DNA of 64,000 bases from CAYLWN01 sp964387625 (GCA_964387625.1 CAYLWN010000001.1:1-64000), one strand, 5' to 3'. Positions 36,478-46,817 are shown, counted from the first letter of the stretch. Notes: generated from the sequence alone by a model not told the origin. A program made the numbers and translations.

Positions 36478-37605
36478 ATGAAAATACTCTTCATAAGCGA
36501 ATATTTTCCCACTGATCAATATTTGGATGTTCATGGAGGAATGGAAATGAGAACTTATTATGTTGCCAAGCTATTATCTTACAAACATCAAGTTTGGGTT
36601 ATTACTTCAAGATTAGAAAGTAAATCAAAAAATAAACAAATAAATGGGATTAATGTCATATATGCAGGCATAACAAGATCATATAGCTATATAGGGAGCA
36701 TTGGTGCAAGAATTATTTTTTCTATCAGCGCTATTTATCTTGGACTATTTACTGAATTTGATTTAGTTGAGGGAAGCGGATTATTAGGTTGGTTTCCGGC
36801 ATATATTTTAGGAATTTTAAAGAAAAAGAAAAAAGTCATTATAGTTGCTGATGTTTCAGAAAACTATTTAACAGGATTTTTAAAGTATATGATTTCAAGG
36901 TTTGAAAAATTTATTTTTAAGGTGTCGTGGAATAAGATTATTTGCATCAGTAACACGATAAAAAATTATTTGACTATATATGGAATTCAGGAAAAATCTA
37001 TTGAAACAATTTATTGTGGTATAGACGATAAAATCTCAAATCTTTCAAAAAAAACAAACGAGAAATTTAACATAGTTTGTGTTTCCAGACTTGTTCCTTA
37101 CAAAAGAGTACTTGATCTAGTTAAAGCAGTTCATTTACTTTCACAAAAATACCCACAGATTAAATTGGAAATAATTGGTGATGGAGAAGAATATAAAAAC
37201 ATTTATGATTATATAAATAAATATAAACTGAAAAATAATATAAGATTATTAGGTTTTATAAAAAAGCATCAAGAGGTGATGGATTATATAAAAAGGGCTT
37301 ATATTTTTTGTTTACCTTCTATTGTTGAAGGTTTTGGTATTGTAACCATAGAGAGTTTAGCTCAAGGAGTGCCTGTAATTTTGGCTGATTTGCCAATTCA
37401 TCACGAAATAACCGAGAATAAGGGGGTAATATTTTTTGATCCTAAAAATTATATTGATTTAGCAGATAAATTAGAAAATGTTTGGGAAGATGAGATTCTT
37501 TATAAGAAGTTACGTACACAAGGACACGAAGTGTCTAAACAATATACTTGGCAAAAAACTGCTAATAAAACCGGAAAATTATATGAATATTTGTGTTCTA
37601 ATTGA
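36478..37605 (+). CDS. GT4 family glycosyltransferase
   Basis: 375 residues, GT-B fold. The N-terminal loop GGMEMRTYYVAKLL, the central hinge VSRLVPYKRVLDLVKA and the donor site E284 to E292 in EGFGIVTIE identify the PimA/WaaG-like GT4 group. The order GT2-DUF2304-GT4 is recurrent in bacterial glycan loci. It overlaps the next GT4 by 23 bases. The sugar cannot be assigned. Confidence 0.85.
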   Translation: MKILFISEYFPTDQYLDVHGGMEMRTYYVAKLLSYKHQVWVITSRLESKSKNKQINGINVIYAGITRSYSYIGSIGARIIFSISAIYLGLFTEFDLVEGSGLLGWFPAYILGILKKKKKVIIVADVSENYLTGFLKYMISRFEKFIFKVSWNKIICISNTIKNYLTIYGIQEKSIETIYCGIDDKISNLSKKTNEKFNIVCVSRLVPYKRVLDLVKAVHLLSQKYPQIKLEIIGDGEEYKNIYDYINKYKLKNNIRLLGFIKKHQEVMDYIKRAYIFCLPSIVEGFGIVTIESLAQGVPVILADLPIHHEITENKGVIFFDPKNYIDLADKLENVWEDEILYKKLRTQGHEVSKQYTWQKTANKTGKLYEYLCSN

Positions 37606-38716
37606 TGCATGGGATCCCATTTGGGGTGGTGGTCAAACACACGTATGGGAAATTTCCAAATTGTTAATTGGTAAATATAATCATAATATTGATATTTATA
37701 CTAGAAAAATTATATCTGAAGATAACAATACTTATGTAAACAATGAACAATATTATAAAGGAAAATTAAAAATAATCAGGATTGGTCCTTTAACCAAGTT
37801 TTTTAATCCTTTGGCAAGAACTTTATGGTTCCTTAGTGTTATGGCTTCGGTGATTAAAAATCATAGGCAAAAAAAATATACTCTGATTCATGCGCACGCA
37901 TATTTATCAGGAATCCCTGGCAAAATATTAAGTAAATTACTGGGTATTCCTGTGGTATTTACTGTTCATGGCAGTAATTTGCTGGATTTGAATAAGAAGA
38001 CATTGCTGTATTATTTAGAGAAATTTATATTAACTCAAATAAAATATGATCAGGAAATCTCTGTTTCAAATTCATTTTTAAAATATGAAAATACTAATTC
38101 AAACATTGAAGTGATTCCCAATGGCGTAAACGTACAAGAATTTGATAAAGTAAAGAAAGCCGTTGATAAAAGCAAATTTTCATATTTATGGGTAGGTAGA
38201 TATGACAAGGTAAAAGGTTTACCCATTTTAATAGAAGCATTTAATAAATTATTATTATGTTATAAAGATATTCAACTTATTCTGGTTGGAGACGGACCTG
38301 AAAAAAACAAAATTCAATTATTGGTTAATAAATTTAAAATAATTGATTTTATTAAGTTTATTCCAAAAACTAAACATGAGGATCTCATAAAGATATACAA
38401 ACAGTCGGATGTTTTTGTTTTGCCTTCATTGACAGAAGGTCAGCCAATTACTATTTTGGAGGCTTGGGCTGCTAAATTACCTGTGATTGCTTCAAAAGTA
38501 GGCGATAACGTAAAATTGATTGAAAATGAAGTCAATGGAATTTTAGTAAATCCAAATAATATTGAAGATCTGTACCAAGCGATGCTAAATATATATAGAT
38601 TTAATAAACGGGAACTTTTGGGAAATAAGGGACACGAGTTAGTTTTAAAAAAATATACTTGGATAAAGAATGTTATAAAATTAGAACGAATATATAAACA
38701 ATTGTTCTTATATTAA
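37583..38716 (+). CDS. GT4 family glycosyltransferase
   Basis: 377 residues from ATG 37583. The longer upstream frame is out-of-phase text of the preceding gene. It has GGGQTHVWEISKLL, FTVHGSNLLDL, YLWVGRYDKVKGLP and E285 to E293 in EGQPITILE. It is a retaining GT-B transferase expected to act on a lipid-linked acceptor at the inner membrane face. It is followed 7 bases later by a GT-C membrane protein. Confidence 0.85.
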   Translation: MNICVLIDAWDPIWGGGQTHVWEISKLLIGKYNHNIDIYTRKIISEDNNTYVNNEQYYKGKLKIIRIGPLTKFFNPLARTLWFLSVMASVIKNHRQKKYTLIHAHAYLSGIPGKILSKLLGIPVVFTVHGSNLLDLNKKTLLYYLEKFILTQIKYDQEISVSNSFLKYENTNSNIEVIPNGVNVQEFDKVKKAVDKSKFSYLWVGRYDKVKGLPILIEAFNKLLLCYKDIQLILVGDGPEKNKIQLLVNKFKIIDFIKFIPKTKHEDLIKIYKQSDVFVLPSLTEGQPITILEAWAAKLPVIASKVGDNVKLIENEVNGILVNPNNIEDLYQAMLNIYRFNKRELLGNKGHELVLKKYTWIKNVIKLERIYKQLFLY

Positions 38717-38723
38717 TATCAAC

Positions 38724-40205
38724 ATGTTTAAAATTATTAAACACAATATAGTAATTATTTTAATATTAATTACTGCAGCGGGTTTGTTGAGTATAAATAT
38801 TAATAAAAAATTTATCGGTATCCATGATTGGAATGGAGTCTGGTATGGAACGATAGCCAAGAATAATTTAAAACTTGGCCTATTACATACAAAATTAGGA
38901 TCAGTTAAAGGTACAGGGGACACTCAACTCAGTGCAGGATCTTATTTTACACATTATCCGGTACTTTTCCCTTTGATTTTGACAGCAGGTTATTATTTAA
39001 TGGGCGTATCTGAAGCATCCCTAAGAATTACAGTATCGGCGTTTTCATTATTATCGGTATTATTTATTTATTTGATTACCAAAAGAATTTTTGATAAAAA
39101 AACTGCAATTTATTCCGCAATTTTTACAATTATAACGCCATTATTTATCTATTATGGAAAAATGCCGGTTCATGAACCTGTGCTGTTGTGTTTGGTCTTA
39201 GGCACTGTCTATTTTTATATTAAATGGTTTGACAGTCAAAAAAATAAGGATTTTTTGGGAATGTCTGTATTTTTGGTCATCAGCCTATTGATCACATGGC
39301 CGGCTTATTTTGTACCATTTTTACTATTATGTCATTATTATCTATTTCATAAACAAAAAAAACATCTAAAATTGTTATTACTGTTGATATTAATTGAAAT
39401 ATCAGCTTTTTTACTTCATTTACTGCATGTTTATATATTAACCGGATCTTTTTTTGGCGGAGGATTGATAGAAATATTTTTATCCAGGATAAGCTCTGAT
39501 TCTACAACACAATTGTATTCATTAAATATTACAAAATATCTCACCACAGAAATAAGATACTTTTCTTTATATTTTACGCGCATTCTTTTATTTTTTAGCG
39601 GTGTATGGTTTTTTACACAAATATATTATATTTTAAGGTTTAAAAAAATATCATATAAAAATAGTATTATCTGGTTATTTATGATATTTGGAAGTTTATA
39701 TTTAGTAATTTTCAAAGAAGCTTCATTTTTACATGACTATTTGATTTATTACTTACTGCCTTTTTTTGTCATTTCTTCTGCAATCATATTTATAAAGTTA
39801 ATTAATTTTATTACTAATAAGTATTTAAAATACATTGTTATTGTTTTAGCAATTGTTATTATTGGTTCTGACAAATATAGTTATTTAGTTGCGTTAATTA
39901 AAAGTAATCAAAGCGAAAAAGCATATACTATTGGCAATTTTATCAATAACAATGCATCAGCTAACGATAAGGTGTTTATTGCGTCCAATGTTTATAGACA
40001 ATTCTATGGACCTTTTATAACTTACTATTCCAATTATTCTATAATTAATTATGCGGAGTCATTGGATTTAACTACTGCAAAAAAATATAATTTGATAGTC
40101 AGAATTAAATCCCACGATGCCTTGGACCCAAACAGTAAAATTATACTAGCAACAAATTTCAAACCTAATGAAGATGATAATTTTATTTATTATTTTCCTC
40201 AATAA
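38724..40205 (+). CDS. PMT-like GT-C glycosyltransferase
   Basis: 493 residues, about 11 helices. The first external loop has IGIHDWNGVWYG with Asp35 as a likely catalytic acid, and HYPVLFPLI further on; this differs from the WDE loop of the array genes, so it is a separate subfamily. The PHEPVLL-like segment and the helix pattern fit PMT_2 (PF13231-type) proteins. The C-terminal soluble tail is short. It lies within a GT4/GT2 operon. Confidence 0.78.
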   Translation: MFKIIKHNIVIILILITAAGLLSININKKFIGIHDWNGVWYGTIAKNNLKLGLLHTKLGSVKGTGDTQLSAGSYFTHYPVLFPLILTAGYYLMGVSEASLRITVSAFSLLSVLFIYLITKRIFDKKTAIYSAIFTIITPLFIYYGKMPVHEPVLLCLVLGTVYFYIKWFDSQKNKDFLGMSVFLVISLLITWPAYFVPFLLLCHYYLFHKQKKHLKLLLLLILIEISAFLLHLLHVYILTGSFFGGGLIEIFLSRISSDSTTQLYSLNITKYLTTEIRYFSLYFTRILLFFSGVWFFTQIYYILRFKKISYKNSIIWLFMIFGSLYLVIFKEASFLHDYLIYYLLPFFVISSAIIFIKLINFITNKYLKYIVIVLAIVIIGSDKYSYLVALIKSNQSEKAYTIGNFINNNASANDKVFIASNVYRQFYGPFITYYSNYSIINYAESLDLTTAKKYNLIVRIKSHDALDPNSKIILATNFKPNEDDNFIYYFPQ

Positions 40206-40208
40206 TTC

Positions 40209-40988
40209 ATGAAAAAAATTGATGTTATCATGCCTGCAAGAAATGCTAGTAAATATTTAAGGTGTGCAATTGACAGCATATTAAATCAAACTTATGAAAA
40301 TTTCAGACTTATCATTGTTGATGATGCATCAACAGATAATACTGTAAAAATAATCAAATCATATTTGGATAATAGAATATTTTTAATTAAGAATAGATCT
40401 CAAATGGGAGTTGCAAAAAGCCTAAATATTGCCCTTAATTATGTAAATTCAGAATATATAGCTCGGATGGATGCTGACGATGTTGCTAAATCAAATCGTC
40501 TTCAAACACAGTTAGATTACCTGATAAATCATAAAGACGTTGGTGTTGTTGCAAGTGCAGCTGATCTAATTAATGAAAACGGAAAAATTTGTGGTATTAA
40601 ACAATATTCATCAAATGAGGTAGATACTTGTAACCAATTAATAAATAGAAATGTAATAATTCATCCTACTGTGATGTTTCGGACGCAACTCATAAATAAA
40701 TACGGTTTATACGATGAAAATTTAAACGGAGCAGAAGATTATGATTTGTGGTTAAGGTTGGGAAAACACACAAAAATAATTAATTTGCCTCAAAAATTAC
40801 TAAAATACAGAATACACACAGATAATGTTTCAAATTATGCAATAAAAAAAGTTGAAAAAGCCACAATAAAAGCTCAAATTAAAGCCTTAATTAAATATAA
40901 TTATAATCTTGTATTAATTTTATATATAATAAGAAACATTATTTCATATTTAATACCTGCTTCAATAAAAAAAGCATCTTTTAATTAA
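40209..40988 (+). CDS. Family 2 glycosyltransferase
   Basis: 259 residues. Motifs are IMPARNASKYL (7-17), VDDASTDNT (37-45), RMDADDVAKSNR (86-97), and GAEDYDLWLRL as the base-containing segment. It resembles the enzymes that add a hexose or hexosamine during capsule or O-antigen assembly. Its TAA stop lies inside a 22-nt perfect palindrome that may end transcription. It starts 3 bases after the previous stop. Confidence 0.85.
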   Translation: MKKIDVIMPARNASKYLRCAIDSILNQTYENFRLIIVDDASTDNTVKIIKSYLDNRIFLIKNRSQMGVAKSLNIALNYVNSEYIARMDADDVAKSNRLQTQLDYLINHKDVGVVASAADLINENGKICGIKQYSSNEVDTCNQLINRNVIIHPTVMFRTQLINKYGLYDENLNGAEDYDLWLRLGKHTKIINLPQKLLKYRIHTDNVSNYAIKKVEKATIKAQIKALIKYNYNLVLILYIIRNIISYLIPASIKKASFN

Positions 40989-41011
40989 TTAAAAGATAGC
41001 CTATTTTTTTA
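40976..41011 (+). terminator. Putative intrinsic terminator around the GT2 stop
   Basis: A 22-nt perfect palindrome (40976-40997) with its centre in AATT includes the TAA stop at 40986-40988. The sequence AGCCTA then leads into seven Ts (41004-41010). The stem is AT-rich, so its strength is uncertain, but position and T-run suit a terminator. It could also be a dyad operator before the GT4 gene at 41021. Confidence 0.45.
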
Positions 41012-41020
41012 CTTTTTAGA

Positions 41021-42280
41021 ATGAAAAAAACAACTCCTACACAACTAAGAATTTTGATGTTGACTGAATATTTTTATCCATTTGATCGGGGAGGCAGTGA
41101 ATGGAGTGTTTATCATTTATCTAAGTCTTTGCTTGATTTAGGATCAGAAGTTGCAGTTTTTACGCCTAATTATGGTGAAAAATCCTATGCTGTCAAAGAT
41201 AAGATTAAAATTTACCGTTTTCCTTTTTTAATTTACTTAAAAAGAAAAAATGCACCCATAACCCCTTTTTGGCACTCAAACATATTATGGTTTGTTGTTT
41301 CATTTGTCTATTTGTTCATAACAATACTTAAGTTTAAACCTACTCATATTCATATACAGGGAAAATATTTTATTCCTCAAGCTGTGATTGCAGGAAAAAT
41401 TATACGCTTACCCGTAATTGTAACTTTAAGAGATTATATAGTTTTATGTCCTTATGCTTTTTGTATAAACAGGAAAAATAAATATTTATCCTGTTCTTAC
41501 GGTGATTTAATAAATAAAGATCTAAATTTATTTCAAAAAAATTATCTAAGTAGTAAAAATTTAATTAGCTATTTTATAAGTTTTATAGCTGCAATCAGAG
41601 GCTATTTGGTGTCAGCAATTTTAAGATTTTTTTTAAGTCAAGATACATATAAAATTGCCATTAGTAAAAAAGTCGCATTAATATATAAACTAAACAACAT
41701 TCACGTAAATAAAGTAATTTATAATTCGATATCTTCCGTTAAAGCATTTCCTTCTAAAACTAAGAATTATTTAGTTTATGCAGGCAGATTAACAAAAGGT
41801 AAAGGGATTGATTCATTTACTAAAGCATATTTCAGTCTAAGTAAAACAATATTGCTACCAAAATTGTTAGTTATTGGAGATGGCCCATTAAAGACGCTAC
41901 TTAAAGAGTATAAGCTAAAAAATATCAGCCTTTTGGGGCATTTAAGACAAGAAGAGGTGCTTAAGGTTTTTAGGTCGGCTAAGGCTGTTGTAGTGCCTTC
42001 AATTTGGGAAGAACCGTTTGGACGGGTAGCTCTCGAAGCTATTATTTGTCAAATTCCTGTATTAGCCAGTAACAGGGGTGCATTGCCAGAAATTGTCATA
42101 AATAACCGTTATGGAAAAATTATTGAACCATCAATAAATAATTTTAAAAAAGAGTTAGTAAAATTTCTGAAAAATAGAAATATATATAAAAAATATTTAC
42201 TAACGGACAAAAAATTAATATTAGATAAATTCGCGTATAATCCGATCACTGCTCATTTAGCTGTATATAAATCATTATGA
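41021..42280 (+). CDS. GT4 family glycosyltransferase
   Basis: 419 residues. Motifs include RGGSEWSVYHLSKSL, a TLRDYIVLCPYAFC segment with several Cys, VYAGRLTKGKGIDSF and the donor site E331 to E339 in EPFGRVALE. The Cys-containing insert (LCPYAFCINRKN, then SCSYGD) is typical of one GT4 subgroup with a possible metal site. It overlaps the next gene as ATGA and begins a run of three GT4 genes after the possible terminator. Confidence 0.85.
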   Translation: MKKTTPTQLRILMLTEYFYPFDRGGSEWSVYHLSKSLLDLGSEVAVFTPNYGEKSYAVKDKIKIYRFPFLIYLKRKNAPITPFWHSNILWFVVSFVYLFITILKFKPTHIHIQGKYFIPQAVIAGKIIRLPVIVTLRDYIVLCPYAFCINRKNKYLSCSYGDLINKDLNLFQKNYLSSKNLISYFISFIAAIRGYLVSAILRFFLSQDTYKIAISKKVALIYKLNNIHVNKVIYNSISSVKAFPSKTKNYLVYAGRLTKGKGIDSFTKAYFSLSKTILLPKLLVIGDGPLKTLLKEYKLKNISLLGHLRQEEVLKVFRSAKAVVVPSIWEEPFGRVALEAIICQIPVLASNRGALPEIVINNRYGKIIEPSINNFKKELVKFLKNRNIYKKYLLTDKKLILDKFAYNPITAHLAVYKSL

Positions 42281-43350
42281 TTTTGAGCGTATTCTTAGCA
42301 ATTGGCGAAAGTTGGGAAGATTTCCAAAAAAAAGGACAGGATAAACTGCTTATAAAAAATAACTTTTACCAATATTCTCAAAATTTTGAAAAAGTTTTTA
42401 TTTTTTCATACGGAAAAAAAAGTAAAAAACTTCTCAAAAACGTTTTCTTATTAGGTAATAAATATAGAATTCACAGATTTGTTTACTCTTTTATTTTTCC
42501 TATAATTTACAAAAAGGAAATAAAACAAAGTCGGATAATCAGAGGAATGCAAATAACTAGCGCCATAGCTGGAAGCGTTAGTAAAATTCTATATAAAAAA
42601 AAGGTGATTATTAACTATGGTTATGATTATGGAAACGTGGCAAAGATAGAAAAAAAATATTTACACGCGTTATTATTTAAGTTAATGGATAATATTATTT
42701 TTAATTTTGTTGACGGTGTGATTGTTACGACAAGACAATTAAAGAAAAAAATTTCTATCTTAACCGATGTTCCTTTATATTTGATACCTAATAGTATTAA
42801 TACAAAAATATTTAAACCTATGCGAAGAAAAAAAAGTATTGATATATTATATATTGGTAGATTAGAAAAACAAAAAAATTTGAAACTAATTATAGATGCA
42901 GCTTCTTTATTAAAAAAGAAAATAAGCACAGTGTTTATAGGAGATGGAAAACAAAGAAATCTTTTAATAACACACGCGAAGATTAATAAAGTTAATTTAA
43001 AAATATTATCTTCTAAACCTCATAATTTACTAAATAATTTTTATAACAAAACAAAAATTTTTATTTTACCTTCACTTGAAGAAGGACACCCAAAAGCGTT
43101 ACTTGAAGCAATGAGTTGCGGAGTAGCTGTTATTGGAACCAACGTAACTGGAATAAAGAATTTGATTATAAATAACAAAAACGGAATATTATCAAAATTG
43201 GATTCTTATGAATTGAGTAAAAAAATTGAACTTTTATTAAAAAATTCAAAACTAAGACAAAAACTATCTTCAAATGCACGACAATATATAATATCTAATT
43301 ATAATAGTATCAGCACCTGGAAAAAGGAAATCCTGCTTTTGAAACAATAA
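42277..43350 (+). CDS. GT4 family glycosyltransferase
   Basis: 357 residues. The N-terminal half is divergent, starting SVFLAIGESWEDF instead of a GG-loop; the C-terminal half is standard, with DILYIGRLEKQKNLKL, VFIGDGKQ and EEGHPKALLEAMSCG as donor site. It overlaps the previous gene by 4 bases. Acceptor-side divergence suggests an unusual acceptor. The sugar is unknown. Confidence 0.8.
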   Translation: MILSVFLAIGESWEDFQKKGQDKLLIKNNFYQYSQNFEKVFIFSYGKKSKKLLKNVFLLGNKYRIHRFVYSFIFPIIYKKEIKQSRIIRGMQITSAIAGSVSKILYKKKVIINYGYDYGNVAKIEKKYLHALLFKLMDNIIFNFVDGVIVTTRQLKKKISILTDVPLYLIPNSINTKIFKPMRRKKSIDILYIGRLEKQKNLKLIIDAASLLKKKISTVFIGDGKQRNLLITHAKINKVNLKILSSKPHNLLNNFYNKTKIFILPSLEEGHPKALLEAMSCGVAVIGTNVTGIKNLIINNKNGILSKLDSYELSKKIELLLKNSKLRQKLSSNARQYIISNYNSISTWKKEILLLKQ

Positions 43351-43352
43351 TC

Positions 43353-44561
43353 ATGCACATTTTATTTGTATGTTCAGAATTTCCTATAGAGAATAGAGCT
43401 ACCGGTGGTTTCGGAAGTTATGTTGATAAAATTAGTCAGGGATTAGTAAGTTTAGGACATAAAGTCACTATAGTTTGTATAGGCGAAAATCCTAAATTTG
43501 TAAATGATAAAAAAAGAAATATATGGCTTATTAAGCCAGTTTTAGACGATTTATTATTATATTTTTTAAATTCCTCAAGTAGATTTTTAAATCGATTAAT
43601 AAAATTTATAAGGTACCCTTTAGGATTTAGTTTAGCAGTATATTTAACTATTCAGAAAATAAACAAAGCAACTCCTATAGATATTATCGAAGGTGGTGAT
43701 TTTGGAGCAGAAATGTTCTTTTATTTATTGCTCCGGTCTGCAAAAAATCCTAAAACAGTAATTAAGCTTCATACGCCAAGTTTTATAATCCGTAAGACAA
43801 ATGATGAAAAACTAAATAACTTTTATAAAGTAATGGAATTTTTGGAATCCTTCTGTTTAAAAAAAACAGATGCACTTAATTCTCCAACTAAAGCATTAGC
43901 CGAATTTGTTTGTAGATATTTGCATATAAAAGTAACTAAAATCATTCCTTATCCTGTAATTCCCATAAAAATGGACGCAAGAATAAAAAGAGATAAGAAT
44001 CTGGTTTTATATATAGGTAAATTTCAGAAAAAAAAGGGGGTGTTCGTTTTGGTAGATGCGATTCCAAAAATTATTAAATTATTTCCAAAAGTTAAATTTA
44101 TACTTATAGGCCCCGACAGTATGACAAACAATAAATCAACAAAAGAGATGTTACAAGAAAATCTCAAAAAAGGCCATTGTTTAAATAACGTAACTTTTAT
44201 TGAAAATATCAGCCAAAACGAGCTATATAAATACTATCAAAAAGCGATAATAACAGTAGTTCCATCAATTTGGGAAAATTTTCCAAACGTTATTTTGGAA
44301 GCGATGTTGCTTAAATCTTTAGTTGTTTCTACAAAAGTAGGGGGAATACTGGAAATAATTCAACATAAGCAAACTGGTATTATGGTAGAACCCGGAGACA
44401 GCAAAGATTTAGCAAAATCAATTATAAAAATTATCAAAAGAAAAAAACAGATAAATAGAATGGTTCAATTAGCAAAAAAAGATATTCAAAATAAATATTC
44501 ATTAATAAAAATTGCACAAAAGACTATTTCTTTTTATGGGAAGATAATGCAAGTGCAATAA
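43353..44561 (+). CDS. GT4 family glycosyltransferase
   Basis: 402 residues. Motifs are RATGGFGSYVDKISQGL at the N-terminus, IEGGDFGAEMF, IKLHTPSFI, VLYIGKFQKKKGVFV and WENFPNVILEAML at the donor site. It follows 2 bases after the previous GT4. Its last 38 bases overlap, in antiparallel orientation, the end of the flippase gene on the minus strand. A cytoplasmic role in building the same oligosaccharide is inferred. Confidence 0.84.
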   Translation: MHILFVCSEFPIENRATGGFGSYVDKISQGLVSLGHKVTIVCIGENPKFVNDKKRNIWLIKPVLDDLLLYFLNSSSRFLNRLIKFIRYPLGFSLAVYLTIQKINKATPIDIIEGGDFGAEMFFYLLLRSAKNPKTVIKLHTPSFIIRKTNDEKLNNFYKVMEFLESFCLKKTDALNSPTKALAEFVCRYLHIKVTKIIPYPVIPIKMDARIKRDKNLVLYIGKFQKKKGVFVLVDAIPKIIKLFPKVKFILIGPDSMTNNKSTKEMLQENLKKGHCLNNVTFIENISQNELYKYYQKAIITVVPSIWENFPNVILEAMLLKSLVVSTKVGGILEIIQHKQTGIMVEPGDSKDLAKSIIKIIKRKKQINRMVQLAKKDIQNKYSLIKIAQKTISFYGKIMQVQ

Positions 44562-45774
44562 AAGGGACAATTGGCTCAGTCCATCTTTCTATTAAAATAA
44601 TAATTATCAATCCCCAAATTTGATATCTTGGAATAAGTATAAATATTAATACTATTTTCACTAATTGAGGTAAAACGCCTGCAATAATTTGCGGTTTCTT
44701 ACGTTTTTGATACATGACCATATCATAAACCACCCATGAAAATGGAAGAGGAATAAGGGCTAAGCTTAATACCTGTCCGTAAACAATAGCATCTTGGTAT
44801 TTTGAACCGAAGAAAAAATTTATCAAAATCGGCGTTAATAAAAATAAAAATAAACTCAAAAAAATACCCAATATAAAAAATTTCCACCAATGAGTTTTTA
44901 AGGTATTAAGATGTTCTTTGTTTGATTGTGATGCTAATTTGGCAGTTATTGGTTTATAAAATACTTGAAAATTTTTCTGCACTGATGTTAAAAATTTGGA
45001 AGCTACAGCGTAAATTGCCAATGCTTCAACATTAATAAAATTACCAAGAATAATACTACCCAAATTACCGGTTATCCAGGGAATAATAGATAAAATAGTT
45101 AAAAATGAACCATAACGAAAAAGCTCCTTATCCTGAGTGTTATTTTTTACTAAACGCAGACAGTAATAGAATCCGATTATTGCAGGAATAATTAATGCCA
45201 TCATATAACTAAATATTAATAATGGTGTTTTAGGAAAATAAAATATGGAAACTGATAATAAAACTAAAAAAAATAATGAGGCTAAAGAAGATACAATTGA
45301 TAAAACAGAAAAATTCCGTTTACCTGTTAAAAAAGCCGGATAAATTGAAAATGGATTTAAGAAAGGAAAAAGCAAAGCAGCAATCAAGAGACCTGTACTG
45401 ATCTGATTTTGTTGTTGAAGAAAATGATATCCAGATATGGCCAGAAGTATAGGAATACCCAATAATGAAAATTTAAATTTTGAATTTATGGCAAATATTA
45501 ATGAACCGTCAAATTTTTTACTTACTGATTGAGTTAATGCAAGATCTAACCCGGGTAAACTAAGAAAAGTTAACATACCTAAATATGAAAGTATTAAATT
45601 GTATTCTCCAAAAGTGGTTTTTGAAAGGAAATGACCAAAAAAGTAACTGACAATTAACCCGCATGTTACACCGATTATTTGTTGTAATGTTGCCCAAAGG
45701 CTACTTTTAGTAAAATAAGTAATATCTAATTTTAATAAGCTTAGAAAAAATCTGGGAAAGGCATTTTTTTGCAT
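44524..45774 (-). CDS. Oligosaccharide flippase, Wzx family
   Basis: 416 residues with about 12 helices. ATLQQIIGVTCGLIVSYFFGHFLSKTTFGEYNL is followed by a helix pair ending SLPGLDLALTQSV, both familiar in Wzx/RfbX-type flippases. Such proteins move undecaprenyl-linked oligosaccharides to the outer leaflet. It is the second flippase of the window, so at least two glycans may be exported. It lies 6 bases after the CgeB-like gene on the same strand and converges with a GT4 gene, overlapping by 38 bases. Confidence 0.85.
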   Translation of the reverse strand: MQKNAFPRFFLSLLKLDITYFTKSSLWATLQQIIGVTCGLIVSYFFGHFLSKTTFGEYNLILSYLGMLTFLSLPGLDLALTQSVSKKFDGSLIFAINSKFKFSLLGIPILLAISGYHFLQQQNQISTGLLIAALLFPFLNPFSIYPAFLTGKRNFSVLSIVSSLASLFFLVLLSVSIFYFPKTPLLIFSYMMALIIPAIIGFYYCLRLVKNNTQDKELFRYGSFLTILSIIPWITGNLGSIILGNFINVEALAIYAVASKFLTSVQKNFQVFYKPITAKLASQSNKEHLNTLKTHWWKFFILGIFLSLFLFLLTPILINFFFGSKYQDAIVYGQVLSLALIPLPFSWVVYDMVMYQKRKKPQIIAGVLPQLVKIVLIFILIPRYQIWGLIIIILIERWTEPIVPFIALALSSHKKK

Positions 45775-45780
45775 AATTAA

Positions 45781-46758
45781 TCATTTTATTATTGAAAACA
45801 TTTCATTAAAACGCATAATATATGTGTGATCTTTACGGGTTTTAAGCCAACCATTTTTTGCAATTCTCTCTCTTTCTTTGTCACGTTTAAGATAATAAAT
45901 TGCCTTTTGTCTTAGTTCTTTTTTATTTCTGAAAAAAACCATTTCTTGATCTTCAATGAATAATTTAGCTAATGCTGGGCAATATTCGCTTAAAATAAAT
46001 GTACCAACACCGGTTGCTTCAAAATTTCTTAAGTTAGCAGTGTTGATAGGTATACCCTTTTCTCCCGTTAAAACATTAATAACAATTTTTGCTTGTCTAA
46101 AAATATTCTGCATCCTATTTACAGGTAAGTAATTTCGATAATAAGGGGCCATAATGGTATGTTTCCAATGCGGATAACCCCAAAGATTAAAATTTAAATC
46201 GCAAATTTCAGAAAAATAATTTATTCTCTTTTGAGTCCTGTGTCCAGCAAAAACAATATCATAAATTTTGGGTGTTTGAATAATTTTAATATCTGCTTGA
46301 CCAGCCACTGGTAAATAATATGTTTTTCTTCCTGTTTGATTTAATTTTGTAGTAAGCATTGTACAAACAGAAAAAAAATATTTATAGGTTTTTGCTGTTT
46401 TTATAAGATTTTGCCACAACACAAGATTATCAGGATACCAGTTTATAGTTATTATTCCCAAGGAATTAATTTGTTCAATAGTCTTTGGGTAAAACACTTC
46501 CCCTTTAACCGTAAAAAAATAATTAGGTTTCAATATTTTAATTTTTTTTATCAATTGATGATTTATTCGATTGTTCCTTAATATTTTAAATCTCTTGGAA
46601 TTGAGTAAGTTTGAGATTATTCCCAGCATACGAGACATTACGTCAGGTTTAAGATAATCAAATGTAAAGACATCCATTCCAAGTTTTGTTAATGCGTGTT
46701 TAATAGGTATAAAAAACGAAGAATTTCTTGGAGAAACGAATAAAATTTTGTTTTTCAT
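45781..46758 (-). CDS. CgeB-like glycosyltransferase
   Basis: 325 residues. The N-terminus ILFVSPRNSSFF and FDYLKPD is a GT-B first domain; the C-terminal half has IVFAGHRTQKRINYF, then NLRNFEATGVGTFILSEY and a long basic helix with YYLKRDKERERIAKNG. This matches the Glyco_trans_1_2 (CgeB/spore-coat-like) group. A -10 (TATAAT) ends 8 nt before the ATG. It is the first gene of a two-gene minus operon with the flippase. Confidence 0.78.
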   Translation of the reverse strand: MKNKILFVSPRNSSFFIPIKHALTKLGMDVFTFDYLKPDVMSRMLGIISNLLNSKRFKILRNNRINHQLIKKIKILKPNYFFTVKGEVFYPKTIEQINSLGIITINWYPDNLVLWQNLIKTAKTYKYFFSVCTMLTTKLNQTGRKTYYLPVAGQADIKIIQTPKIYDIVFAGHRTQKRINYFSEICDLNFNLWGYPHWKHTIMAPYYRNYLPVNRMQNIFRQAKIVINVLTGEKGIPINTANLRNFEATGVGTFILSEYCPALAKLFIEDQEMVFFRNKKELRQKAIYYLKRDKERERIAKNGWLKTRKDHTYIMRFNEMFSIIK

Positions 46759-46766
46759 AAAATCTG

Positions 46767-46772
46767 ATTATA
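46767..46772 (-). promoter_or_regulatory. -10 promoter element for the CgeB-like gene
   Basis: TATAAT on the minus strand (46772-46767) with 8 nt to the ATG at 46758 predicts a leaderless message. Confidence 0.55.
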
Positions 46773-46817
46773 ACTTATAATTATATCAATATATTATTGA
46801 CTAAAAGCATAAGACTG

